In this document: positions 35,382-44,943 of the stretch, in pieces
Numbering within the stretch: position 1 is the first letter of the stretch
How the letters are laid out: the number at the start of each line of letters is the position of its first letter
Assembly: GCA_029570375.1 (NCBI GenBank)
Contig: JAKPXB010000043.1
Location: 97,850-161,849 of the forward strand
Reading direction: 5' to 3'
Origin: Bacillota bacterium
GTDB lineage: Bacteria; Bacillota; Clostridia; Saccharofermentanales; DTU023
DNA: 64,000 nucleotides
Notes under the pieces: model-generated
What the model was told of the DNA's origin: nothing
The model's input: the letters and a program-made list of their open reading frames with translations, nothing else
The model's database searches: none
Program-made: the position numbers and the translations under genes

Positions 35382-36383
35382 ATGCAGATACTTGACAAAA
35401 AATTTTTAACATACGATCAATTGATAGAATTACTGCGGAACCGCGGCCTGATAATCAACGATGAGAAACGAGCAAAATTAATCATTGCGTCTGTCTCATA
35501 TTACGACTTGGTTAATGGCTACAAAGAAATCTATTGTCAACCTGATTCAGTTTACGAGTTGTTTGAAGAAGGAACCACTATCGAAGATGTATACTCTTTT
35601 CATCTGCTAAACACAGGTGTCCAGAATGTTCTTTTTAAGTATTCTATGTATGTGGAGAACACTTTTAAGAATGCTCTCGCATATGTCATTTCTAAGAATA
35701 TTAGTGAGGACGAATTCTATTATTTGAGTGAATCATTTTATCAAAGGAAGCGCGGCATATACAAAAAGACCAAGCGCACATTAAACACTCTTAATAAATT
35801 ATGTGACCCGAACAACAAAAAGGTAGAGAACCCCACCCGATTCTATATAGATAATCACAACCATATCCCCCCTTGGATTCTTTTCAAGAATGCAACGTTT
35901 AGCACATGCATCGATCTGTTTTCATGCCTTCGTACGCGAGACAAACGTGAAGTTGTTGAAAACTTGATTAGCATAGAAATAAACGAGGATTACCGCAACG
36001 ATTTTGTAATGGACGCTTTGACAACCATTAGAAAATTCCGTAACGCGATTGCTCACAACTTGAAGTTTGTCACTTTGCGCATAAGCAAACAGCAAAGACT
36101 TTCCTTTTCTCAATTGATACCTGAATTTGGTGGAACTCTGATAAATGTATCAAAAGACAGTGGGGCGCAGCGTGGCATAGGTGATCCATATTCGATGATT
36201 TTATCATTGATCTCTCTGTTGTTGGATAAGAAATTAGTTGAATCGCTATTCTACGACCTGTCACATCAGTTTAAGGATATTAGCGATAGCAACGCATACT
36301 CTAGATATTGCACAATTACAGGTATCCCGGAAGACATATTGCAGAGAGGTGTTATGTATATTGATAAGATAAAAAACGGATAA
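35382..36383 (+). CDS. Abi_2 family (AbiD/AbiF-like) HEPN protein
   Basis: KKFLTYDQLIELLRNRGLIINDEKRAKLIIASVSYYDLVNGYKEIY; HEPN R-X4-H motif RNAIAH. Confidence 0.88.
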   Translation: MQILDKKFLTYDQLIELLRNRGLIINDEKRAKLIIASVSYYDLVNGYKEIYCQPDSVYELFEEGTTIEDVYSFHLLNTGVQNVLFKYSMYVENTFKNALAYVISKNISEDEFYYLSESFYQRKRGIYKKTKRTLNTLNKLCDPNNKKVENPTRFYIDNHNHIPPWILFKNATFSTCIDLFSCLRTRDKREVVENLISIEINEDYRNDFVMDALTTIRKFRNAIAHNLKFVTLRISKQQRLSFSQLIPEFGGTLINVSKDSGAQRGIGDPYSMILSLISLLLDKKLVESLFYDLSHQFKDISDSNAYSRYCTITGIPEDILQRGVMYIDKIKNG

Positions 36384-36390
36384 TAAAACA

Positions 36391-36480
36391 AGCCGCTTCC
36401 CGCACTCGCCAAAGTACTTAGGAAGCGGCCACAGATCAGCCCGGAGGCTTACACTGATTGTATCATAGGCCTCCGGTGTT
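36391..36480 (+). terminator. Inverted repeats/terminator between Abi gene and integrase
   Basis: CCGCTTCC...GGAAGCGG and CGGAGGC...GCCTCCG. Confidence 0.5.
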
Positions 36481-36494
36481 AAGGAGGTTTTTCC

Positions 36495-37628
36495 ATGTCA
36501 AGACAGAATCGTCCGCTCGGCATACCAAAATGGAATGAGAAACGCAAAGAATGGCGGTTAGGCGTCCGAGATCGAGGATGTCGCACGACCGTCACCAGCA
36601 AGAAAGAATCAGAGCGCGCAGGAAAGGCGGAATGTTACAGGAAAGCTTACGCATGGATTGACGCTTACGACGCTCCGGAGAATAAGCGATTCATTGATGC
36701 CTGGGAAGAGTTCATCGATTGGTACACTTTGAAAAACAAGATCACGTCTGCAAAGCAAATCGAAAGGCGAGGCAAAGCTCATCTCGTACCGGCATTCAAG
36801 GGGCATAAGGTCGCAAAAATCACGAAAAGAGAATGGCAAGCCGTCATCGATAATGCCTTTGCGAACGGCGCGAAGTCTATTGTAACGCTGAAAGGAATTG
36901 CAACAACGATCACCACGTTCTGCAAGTGGTGCGCTTCGAGAGGTTACCTCCGAGACATCGATGTGCCTTTGTACTTCAGCTACCCGATCGCAGCCACGAC
37001 CAAGCCGAAGAAAATATTACAGCCTGACCAAATGCGATTACTCTTTTCGGAAGAAGTAGAGGATGAGAATTTTTATATCTTCTGCTTTCGCTTCTTGGCC
37101 GTGACGGGCTTGCGAAGAGGGGAATTATGCGCGTTGCAGAATACGCGGGACTTTGACGGGGAGTATATCACAATCAATGAATCCATTAGCCACGATTTTG
37201 ACATAACGGACGGCAAAACGAACGCAGCCGAAAGGCGAATGATGCTGACGGACATCGCCTTGGAACAAATAGAACGCCATCAGAGACGGGCAGGGAAGGG
37301 GCGATATCTCTTTTGCAACGAAGAGGGCAGGATGATATCCCCGAGAGTTCTCGGCAATCATTGGCGCAAATGGAGGGCATTACACGACATTGACGTAACA
37401 CTCCACGAGTTGAGACACACTTTTATTTCTTACAGTCGATTAAAGACAACACTTGATCTGGAATCGCTTAAACAAATCTACGGGCACTCGGAGAACATGG
37501 ACACGGATAAAGTCTACGTCCACGGCATAATCAAAACTCCGGAAGAGATCGCGGAAGAAGAAAAAAAGGCGCGAGAAATAGCTTCGCAACTCAACACTGT
37601 GTTCGAGATCGTCTCCTCGCGAAAATAG
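36495..37628 (+). CDS. int: Tyrosine recombinase (phage integrase)
   Basis: TGLRRGELCAL, LHELRHTFIS, YGHSENMDTDKVYVH catalytic motifs; adjacent to attR. Confidence 0.95.
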   Translation: MSRQNRPLGIPKWNEKRKEWRLGVRDRGCRTTVTSKKESERAGKAECYRKAYAWIDAYDAPENKRFIDAWEEFIDWYTLKNKITSAKQIERRGKAHLVPAFKGHKVAKITKREWQAVIDNAFANGAKSIVTLKGIATTITTFCKWCASRGYLRDIDVPLYFSYPIAATTKPKKILQPDQMRLLFSEEVEDENFYIFCFRFLAVTGLRRGELCALQNTRDFDGEYITINESISHDFDITDGKTNAAERRMMLTDIALEQIERHQRRAGKGRYLFCNEEGRMISPRVLGNHWRKWRALHDIDVTLHELRHTFISYSRLKTTLDLESLKQIYGHSENMDTDKVYVHGIIKTPEEIAEEEKKAREIASQLNTVFEIVSSRK

Positions 37629-37694
37629 CAAAAAAGACGTACAAAACGACACACATGCGCTTGGAACGCCTGATACAACGACATCGGATGCACG

Positions 37695-37711
37695 TCCCGC
37701 TCTCTCCGCCA
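37695..37711. repeat. attR core
   Basis: tcccgctctctccgcca. Confidence 0.9.
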
Positions 37712-37917
37712 GACTTACACAGGCGCCGTTCGCATGTTATAATGCGTGCTATAATCGGTGTGCGAAGCGGGAGCCGCGAAGTCCGGACAACGGCGCAATA
37801 CGCGGAAGCCGCCGCCGCAGCCGGGAACATGCCGGTAACGCGGGAGCCGCCGGCAAACCGGGTGGCGGTTCATGCGCCCCGGTCGCAGAGGCTCGCAGAA
37901 CTGAATAAAACTGACAC

Positions 37918-38008
37918 GGAGAAGTACCCAAGAGGTCGAAGGGGACGGTTTGCTAAACCGTTAGTGGGGGTAACTCCAGCGAGGGTTCAAATCCCTCCTT
38001 CTCCGCCA
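37918..38008 (+). tRNA. tRNA-Ser (anticodon GCT)
   Basis: GGAGAAG...CTTCTCC acceptor, anticodon loop TTGCTAA, T-arm GAGGGTTCAAATCCCTC, encoded CCA. Confidence 0.96.
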
Positions 38009-38114
38009 TCCCAAGGCAGCGACTGGGGTTAACTGACAACAGAGCACCAGTTAAGGCGACCGGTTGTTTGGAAAACTGCTGTAAGCGCAATGTGTATTGC
38101 GCTTCGGCCGATAA

Positions 38115-38174
38115 AAAGCCGGAGAGATTTCAAGTTTCAGTGGTTTTTAACTTCTCTCTCCGGCTTTTTCTCAT
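38115..38174. terminator. Long hairpin terminator
   Basis: AAAAGCCGGAGAGA...TCTCTCCGGCTTTTT. Confidence 0.7.
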
Positions 38175-38666
38175 AATTAAACACGCCAAAATAGACGTGT
38201 CTGGTTTCTCGTTTTATAAGTTCTTTGATTTCTATGCAACCGGAGCTAACCTAAAACTTCTTCGGTGCCTACCAATGTTGCCGATGGCAGCCAGCTGACC
38301 CACGCGAGATCGCAGAAAGGCAATCCTCTGTTTTTCGGAAGCCGCTGATTCAGACCGTGCAGAGCACCACAAGGCGGTTTAGATTTTCAAGTTTCAGTGG
38401 TTTGAAGACAATATAATGACTTCACTGGGATATGTCAAGATTTTCATTGAGATCGCGACTTGAATAGAGCAAAGAAGCTGGATGCTAAAGCAATCTGGAC
38501 AGTGAGAAGTACGGAATGACTAGTTTAATCTGACATATTAACCGTCAGAGGTAAAATTGCAGAAAAGTTTCGATGTTGACTTTTATTATTTTTCTAATTT
38601 GACGTAGTATTCTCGAGCAAAACCGTAGTATAACATTGAAGGCAAAAAAAGGAGACAGTACAACGG

Positions 38667-39229
38667 ATGTCGATTCAGGATGGCGAAATCATCAAACTGT
38701 TCTTTGAACGTTCAGAACAGGCCATACGAGAACTGGAGACAAAATACGGACATGCTTGCTTTAAGCTCTCGTTCAATATTCTGGGCGACAGACAAGATGC
38801 GGAGGAATGTATTAATGATGCGTATTTGGGAGTATGGAACGCGATTCCACCGACAAAGCCGGATCCGTTGTTGACTTTTGTTCTGAAAATTGTCAGAAAT
38901 ATTTCATTAAAAAATACTGGAAAGAAAGAGCTGAAAAACGAAATAGCGCCTATACCATTTCAATTCATGAGATTGAGTTGTTTATCGCAACACCGAACAC
39001 AACAGAGAGTGAAATCGATGCACGAGAGCTGGCAAAGATGATTGAGGAATTCTTGGACATGCAAACGACAGAAAATCGCGTGATCTTTGTGCGCCGTTAT
39101 TGGTTTTCAGACTTTTATAAGGACATAGCAAACCAGATAGGACTTTCAGAAAAAGCTGTTTCTGTTCGCCTTACTCGCATCCGTCGTAATTTGAGAGAAT
39201 TTTTAATTCAAAAGGAGATATTAGTATGA
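38667..39229 (+). CDS. ECF-type sigma factor interrupted by one frameshift (or expressed by -1 frameshifting)
   Basis: ORF 38667 gives region 2 (KLSFNILGDRQDAEECINDAYLGVWN); ORF 38834 frame gives region 4 (IANQIGLSEKAVSVRLTRIRRNLREFL); frames join at A AAA AAT 38909-38915. Confidence 0.75.
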
Positions 39230-39981
39230 ACGCAGAAGTTTTTTCAGACGCAATGGATGTCATTGATATCAAATATGTTGAGGAAGCTATGTGTTATCGG
39301 AGAAAAAAGATATCTGTACCGTGGATCAAGATTGGTGCAGTAGCTGCTGCTTGTATTTTGCTAGTGGGTACCTTCACCATCCTTAACTTTAGCAAGCGGA
39401 ATCAGCAAGGAGTCTTTGAAACTGAACCAAGGAGAACATTGCCATCGGAAAAAGTTGAGGATACAAAAACCACCATAGATAGCGAAACCAATCCAGGTAT
39501 CTCTACGGGTGAATGTGCAGCTGATATGCATCGTCCGGCGGGTTATCACCCCCGGATCGGCTCTGCGTTAGCGCTGAAGCTTTCACTACACAAAGAATCG
39601 CCTGAAAAGGTTTACGACGTAGTGATTCCTTGCTTTCATCGCTTTGGAGAAGACGATTGCATAGTCGAGAGGTTGAGTGATCGTCTCGATACAACATCTT
39701 GGAGGCGTTGGGCTCGCATTCAATGGCCAGATCGCGGTATAGAGGAAAAATATCACGCTCAGCTTACTCTCGATCAAATAAACGTCGTTGTGGAAGCCGG
39801 TCTTTCGTGTTTCTATATTGGATCGGGGAAAGGCAATCCAACTGATATGAATTTCGATAATCCAAAGGGCATTGAGACGTACTGTGAGCTTGTGGGAGAT
39901 ATGTACACTTTCGCCTCCGATGGGAGTATCGTACACAAGCCAGATCTTTTGGCAGAAGGACTAGTCGAGCTTGAACCGTAA
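39226..39981 (+). CDS. Probable anti-sigma/regulator with one TM segment
   Basis: Overlaps sigma stop; cytoplasmic N-term, WIKIGAVAAACILLVGTFTIL TM. Confidence 0.6.
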   Translation: MNAEVFSDAMDVIDIKYVEEAMCYRRKKISVPWIKIGAVAAACILLVGTFTILNFSKRNQQGVFETEPRRTLPSEKVEDTKTTIDSETNPGISTGECAADMHRPAGYHPRIGSALALKLSLHKESPEKVYDVVIPCFHRFGEDDCIVERLSDRLDTTSWRRWARIQWPDRGIEEKYHAQLTLDQINVVVEAGLSCFYIGSGKGNPTDMNFDNPKGIETYCELVGDMYTFASDGSIVHKPDLLAEGLVELEP

Positions 39982-40098
39982 AACTCAAATCTATGAGCTT
40001 CAACGCCTCTGCCTATTGCCAATGGATGGGAGAGTTCTAAAGCTCCCGCCCATTATCAAGAGTAATTACAAAGGATTGACCAGAAAGAGATAACGAGA

Positions 40099-40275
40099 AT
40101 GAAAACAGATAGCAAACTCAAAGTCAGAACGAGATGGTTAACACTAGATTTAATCATCACCGCCTTGTTGTTCGCTGGCGCCTGCTCTCCACAGACTGTA
40201 GAAAAAGAAGTAAGCACAACAACGACGACAACCGCAACGACAGCGAAGCAGAAGACGACAACGGTAATTCTTTAA
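40099..40275 (+). CDS. Short lipoprotein (58 aa)
   Basis: MKTDSKLKVRTRWLTLDLIITALLFAGACSPQTVEKEVSTTTTTTATTAKQKTTTVIL*, lipobox LFAGAC. Confidence 0.5.
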   Translation: MKTDSKLKVRTRWLTLDLIITALLFAGACSPQTVEKEVSTTTTTTATTAKQKTTTVIL

Positions 40276-40598
40276 TGCGCTCACTAATGCCCAAAAAACT
40301 TCCTTATTTGGCCTTCAAATGAAGAGTTGCACAGTTTTCGAAGGGGAAATGGGAATGGGGCACGATCATGCGATTCGCTTCGTCGACTAATATGAGCTGA
40401 TACCGGCGAGTATGCATCGACTATATTTAAACAAGGTTCAGCTCAGTCTCTCCGGAGAGAACAATAATGCCACAACATGAAGGGGCTGTCTCAAAAAGAA
40501 CGCCCCTTCATTACTCACGATCAGGTAATATAATTTGTCTGGATCAAATTGCCCTCTACTTACAAGCTTTAGCTCACTTCAGTTTCTACAACAATAGT

Positions 40599-40934
40599 TT
40601 ACCCAAAGTATGTATGAGTTTCATAATTAATATTATGTGTATCACAAAACTCTTGAAACAACTTGCAGCCATCTAAACCAGAAAAATATTTAACTAGTGC
40701 CTCTTCAAGGGTTTCACCTTTGAGTAGAATAGCCAATAATAACGTATTCTTCTGATTCAGAGAATAGAAGCGCTCATATTCAGAATCTCCAAAGAGATCT
40801 TCTGCGAGCATACTGAATTCTTGAACAGAAATCATTAGCTTCCCGTTGCTCACTTCTGCCGTTATATAGCTTTCAAGATCCTTACTCTTATAGTTGCAAA
40901 GATATAATTTGGGAAAGTCTTTTACGTTCACCAT
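40599..40934 (-). CDS. Unknown protein
   Basis: Complete 111-aa ORF in its own transcription unit. Confidence 0.45.
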   Translation of the reverse strand: MVNVKDFPKLYLCNYKSKDLESYITAEVSNGKLMISVQEFSMLAEDLFGDSEYERFYSLNQKNTLLLAILLKGETLEEALVKYFSGLDGCKLFQEFCDTHNINYETHTYFG

Positions 40935-41075
40935 TCTACGTCCCCTCTTTATTGGAAATCTATGCCTGCGTTATCAGACTAACTTCAATTTTATAAACTG
41001 TGTAAAGCAATTAGATTATGGATCAGACTTTTGTCCCAGTGTTATTCAGTCTCAGTTTCCAATCAGAAAACAATA

Positions 41076-41942
41076 TTATAATAGTACCAACCGACCGGGC
41101 TTATACCCGTTTGGAGTCTTAATTTGATCTAAATACAAAGTCCGTTTTTCGTATTTTCCGAAAGACTTTTTTTTACTGATAAAAACTTCCCATCCCTCTT
41201 TATCGTCTTCAGGATTATTTGGATTGTGAATAAAACGGAATCGTCTCCCATCATTGTCAACGATGACAACACCTGCAACGTTAATATTATCTTTGGTTCT
41301 TGTCCCCCATGGTATGTTTTGAAATGATGCAACCATTTCAAAACCAATCTGTCTTAAGACCGCATAAACCGGATTTATTTTTGGTGGTTTCCCATTCTCA
41401 AGTGCCCCTAGAACGTCACCATCTGTATTTTTACCAATTTTGTACCCGAGCGAATTGTATTTTAACAAATTCGCGAAGTTTACTTCTAGTTTAGGGTCAA
41501 CGTGGGCACCACCATCTTGATCTGCTACATATCGGACAATGTCTTTACGAGAAAAAATATTCTTCTTGTCGTCAAATATTATTTCGTTCCACCAATCGTC
41601 AAACTTAAGGTAAACCATCTTCTCAGGTGCAGTGTTTAGTAGCGGTGAATAATGAATGTTGCCTGATTCCATTACAATTGAGAGAAGCGGGAAACTAGAG
41701 ACAAGATTTGTCGGAGAATAATCGATCAAAGTGGATGCAAATAATCCTCTTTTTTTATCTAGTTGTCCTAATAGCGACTGAGAGCGTCTGCTATCATGTG
41801 CTAATACTCTTAATCTTATTGCGATGTTCTTAGCTTGCACTTCTTCGCCAGCGTCATACGCTTTACAGGCACTTAACAACAAGTGCATTTGTTCCTCAAA
41901 ATTCTCTAGCAGTTCTTTATTTGAAAGGCGATATTTTGCCAC
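41076..41942 (-). CDS. Unknown 288-aa protein
   Basis: Good coding composition; FDDWWNEIIFDD...SRKDIVRYVADQDGGAHVDP motif. Confidence 0.55.
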   Translation of the reverse strand: MAKYRLSNKELLENFEEQMHLLLSACKAYDAGEEVQAKNIAIRLRVLAHDSRRSQSLLGQLDKKRGLFASTLIDYSPTNLVSSFPLLSIVMESGNIHYSPLLNTAPEKMVYLKFDDWWNEIIFDDKKNIFSRKDIVRYVADQDGGAHVDPKLEVNFANLLKYNSLGYKIGKNTDGDVLGALENGKPPKINPVYAVLRQIGFEMVASFQNIPWGTRTKDNINVAGVVIVDNDGRRFRFIHNPNNPEDDKEGWEVFISKKKSFGKYEKRTLYLDQIKTPNGYKPGRLVLL

Positions 41943-42303
41943 GATAATATTCTCAGACTCTCATTTTTACTATAATTCTTTGATTACGAGACATTTATTA
42001 TATCACCTAAACATCATTATTAACCAATGTATAATTGCATAAAGCAGTAATGTCTTTCTCTGGTGGACAGACGACGGTGTTGTATTTTTGAGGAATTACG
42101 ATGTTAAATGTGTAAGGTTCTGCATAAACGCGATGTTGTACTTCGTAAAATTGGAACTTGATACCTTATTTGAACGCTCATGCAGACTAATCCCAATCGT
42201 TTGGAATTTATTAAGCAATAACGTAAAATTGGATCAAGAAGTTCCGTGCATATCATCCAATAATGGATCCTTTGTATAAGCGCTCAGAAGGAAGGATAAG
42301 GAA

Positions 42304-43743
42304 ATGATTCAAGAGCTTGTACCTAATACAATTGAGTATTTTCAAACCGCTAAAGAAAATCAATTCTTTGACCGTAAAAGTGCACGGATCAAGCCTGATG
42401 ATATTGTTCGACACCTCGTTGCTTTTGCGAATGCAAGCGGCGGGACTCTGGTCATCGGTATCGAAAACGATGGACGCATAACAGGTTTTCGGGGAAATGG
42501 CGCTCACCAAGCAGATGAGTTTAAGACCGTTGCCGTCAAGCGACTTTTAGAAACGCCGATTACCTTTCAAACTTCTGAGATCGCTGTCACAAATGAAAAG
42601 GGCGAAAAGGATGTTGTACTTGTGCTGGAAGTAGCAACCTCTCAAAATAAAGTGATCCAATCTTTTGATCGCGAAGTCTATTTACGCCAGGGAGGTGAAA
42701 GCGTCAAGCTGAGTTATGAACAACGCACACAGCTCCTCTACGATAAAGGGCAGCGATATTTTGAAGATGAAGCGGTAGATCGTTCTTCGATAGATGATGT
42801 AGATGAGAAAGTGATGAGTCTGTACCGAAAGCACATGAGGCTACCAAACAAACCTGCCAGTGAGATTCTCGAAGCTAGGGGCATGCTTGTTGATGGCAAG
42901 TTGACAACTGCCGGAATTCTTCTCTTTGGGAAAAATCCGACGAAATATCTACCACAGGCCAGACTTCGCTTTATCCGCTATGACGGGATGTTCGCCGAGA
43001 CGGGTAAAAGACTTAACATTGTTAAAGAGCAGACTTTTGACAGTGCGATACCAATCATTATTTCGGAAGCTAGGAATTTCATTAACACACAGATGCGGGA
43101 GTTCCAATATCTCAATAGCGAAGGCATTTTCGAGAGAATGCCGGAGTATCCGGAATTTGCGTGGTTTGAGGGTATTGTAAATGCACTAACTCACCGCAAC
43201 TATTCGATGAACGGTGAGCATATCAAATTTATCATGTTTGATGATCGGATTGAAATCTATAGCCCCGGACTTTTGCCCAATATTGTAACGGTTGAGAACA
43301 TCATGCACACTCGCTACTCAAGAAATCCTAAGATTGCGAGGGTTCTCTCCGAATTTGGTTGGGTTAAGGAAATGAACGAGGGTGTCAAGCGTATTTATTC
43401 TGAAATGCAGAGTCTGTTCCTTAAAGATCCGATCTATTCGGAGCCGGGTCATCAGGTGCTTTTAACGTTGGAGAATAATATTTTGAATCGACATTTAAGG
43501 ATTACCGATTCATTAATGAAAAAATTATCACCGGAGATTTTCAATGAATTGAATGGCGATGAGAAAATAATTTTGCGATATACTTTAGCCAATGGTCAAA
43601 TTACCTCCTCGGAGGCAGTCCGATTAACAAAACGAAGTAGAGTAACTGCACAACGCACTTTAAGGAACCTGGAAAGAAAAAACTTTTTGACTTGGCATGG
43701 AACTAGCAAGAATGACCCTACGCAGCACTATACCTTAGATTAA
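42304..43743 (+). CDS. AlbA_2 (Schlafen-type) / RecG-like ATP-binding transcriptional regulator
   Basis: FDRKSARIKPDDIVRHLVAFANASGGTLVIGIENDG; ALTHRNYSMNGEHIKFIMFDDRIEIYSPGLLPN. Confidence 0.88.
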   Translation: MIQELVPNTIEYFQTAKENQFFDRKSARIKPDDIVRHLVAFANASGGTLVIGIENDGRITGFRGNGAHQADEFKTVAVKRLLETPITFQTSEIAVTNEKGEKDVVLVLEVATSQNKVIQSFDREVYLRQGGESVKLSYEQRTQLLYDKGQRYFEDEAVDRSSIDDVDEKVMSLYRKHMRLPNKPASEILEARGMLVDGKLTTAGILLFGKNPTKYLPQARLRFIRYDGMFAETGKRLNIVKEQTFDSAIPIIISEARNFINTQMREFQYLNSEGIFERMPEYPEFAWFEGIVNALTHRNYSMNGEHIKFIMFDDRIEIYSPGLLPNIVTVENIMHTRYSRNPKIARVLSEFGWVKEMNEGVKRIYSEMQSLFLKDPIYSEPGHQVLLTLENNILNRHLRITDSLMKKLSPEIFNELNGDEKIILRYTLANGQITSSEAVRLTKRSRVTAQRTLRNLERKNFLTWHGTSKNDPTQHYTLD

Positions 43744-43761
43744 ATATCTGTTCATCATAGG

Positions 43762-43914
43762 TTTACAGTAACTTTGCAGTAGTTTGCAGTAAACGCGTAA
43801 TGACAGAAGATGCATCTACCGATAGACGGATATTTAAAGCAACACGAACCCTTGCATGAACTTAAAAGAAATCGCATCTCAAACTTTGCAGTAACTTTAC
43901 AGTAGTTTACAGTA
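43762..43914. repeat. Two clusters of three ~10-bp repeats TTTRCAGTAr
   Basis: tttacagtaactttgcagtagtttgcagtaa (43762-43792) and tttgcagtaactttacagtagtttacagtaa (43884-43914). Confidence 0.85.
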
Positions 43915-44261
43915 AGGTGAAAACGCGAAGGAAAGAATATAGCCTCAAACGCGCCTACAGCACGGGTTTCAGCTTTCGTGTCCGCCTTTTAAGCAGTTTC
44001 GAGTAATGATCGAGTAACTGCGCTATCAACCGACACAATTCCCTCCTTCTCCGCCACAAAAACTACCCGTTTTGGGTAGTAATAGGGATCCCGACCTGGT
44101 TGGGAAGAATAGCGTAGACCTTTTTGATTTGATTTGTCGGGGTCTGCGCTGTTTTTTCCTAGGTTATTAGGGAGATCAGCGCCATTATTCCAAAAACAGC
44201 ATGTAAATCCCGTAATTTCAGGCGCTTTCAGTTCCTTCAGCTGGCTCTATTTGTAAAACTA

Positions 44262-44371
44262 TCCGCAAAATTAATATAATTGCGGATGAATATTTAAAAA
44301 CAGATCTTGACTTCTCGGCTCCCATCGCTTATGTTTTAGAAAAGTATCCGCAAAGTAAGATAAAATGCGGA
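44262..44371. promoter_or_regulatory. Two AbiEi operator-like inverted repeats
   Basis: TCCGCA-N13-TGCGGA at 44262-44286 and 44347-44371. Confidence 0.75.
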
Positions 44372-44401
44372 CTTAAATCTGAATCGAAAGGCGGTGGGAG
44401 C

Positions 44402-44941
44402 ATGAAAAACAGAGCCGAGTGCCTTGCGAAATATGGCTCGGACTATAAGATCCAGCAGAAAGTCGATGCGGGTGAGTTATTCCGTGTGGGCAGGGCATTG
44501 TACTCGGAACACAAATATGTGCCGGAACTTGCTGTGCTTGCCTACCAATACCCAAATGCTGTAGTGACCATGCATAGCGCATTTTATCTCCACGGCCTGA
44601 CGGATGTAATCCCGGATGAATACGATCTGGCCACAGACCGTGATGCTGCCAAGATCCGGGACTCTAAGGTGAAACAGTATTTTAACCCATCGTTTTTTTT
44701 TGAACAGGGAGCAGAAACGGTTGACTACCAGGGCTATCCGATACGGATGTACAACAAAGAACGGATGCTGATCGAACTTCTACGCTACAAGAGCAAGCTG
44801 CCCTTTGACTTTTACAAAGAAGTGCTCCTTAACTACAGAAAGATCATGCCCAAGCTTGATATGCAGGCCATTCAGGATTATGCCTATGAAGCACCCAAGA
44901 GCGGAAAGATCATGGAAACATTACAGATGGAGGTACTGTAA
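44402..44941 (+). CDS. Type IV toxin-antitoxin AbiEi-family antitoxin
   Basis: YKIQQKVDAGELFRVGRALYSEHKYVPELAVLAYQYPNAVVTMHSAFYLHGLTD. Confidence 0.88.
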   Translation: MKNRAECLAKYGSDYKIQQKVDAGELFRVGRALYSEHKYVPELAVLAYQYPNAVVTMHSAFYLHGLTDVIPDEYDLATDRDAAKIRDSKVKQYFNPSFFFEQGAETVDYQGYPIRMYNKERMLIELLRYKSKLPFDFYKEVLLNYRKIMPKLDMQAIQDYAYEAPKSGKIMETLQMEVL

Positions 44942-44943
44942 GG

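Larger units (their letters stand above)
366..37711. mobile_element. Integrated temperate siphovirus-like prophage, ~37 kb
   Basis: 17-bp direct repeat tcccgctctctccgcca at 366-382 and 37695-37711; full set of phage structural, lysis, recombination and lysogeny genes; integrase beside attR. Confidence 0.95.
37992..44056. mobile_element. ~6 kb genomic island inserted at tRNA-Ser(GCT) 3' end
   Basis: 17-bp direct repeat tccctccttctccgcca at 37992-38008 and 44040-44056. Confidence 0.75.

Noticed and set aside
37655-38032. 125-aa ORF between prophage attR and tRNA-Ser(GCT), and possible SRP RNA here
   Set aside because: ORF runs through attR and the tRNA; the GC-rich spacer lacks the conserved SRP RNA apical motif. 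Probably a structured spacer with TATAAT boxes
40482-40497. ggggctgtctcaaaaa resembling an IS terminal inverted repeat
   Set aside because: Forms the loop side of a local terminator hairpin (GAAGGGGC...GCCCCTTC); no transposase or partner end nearby
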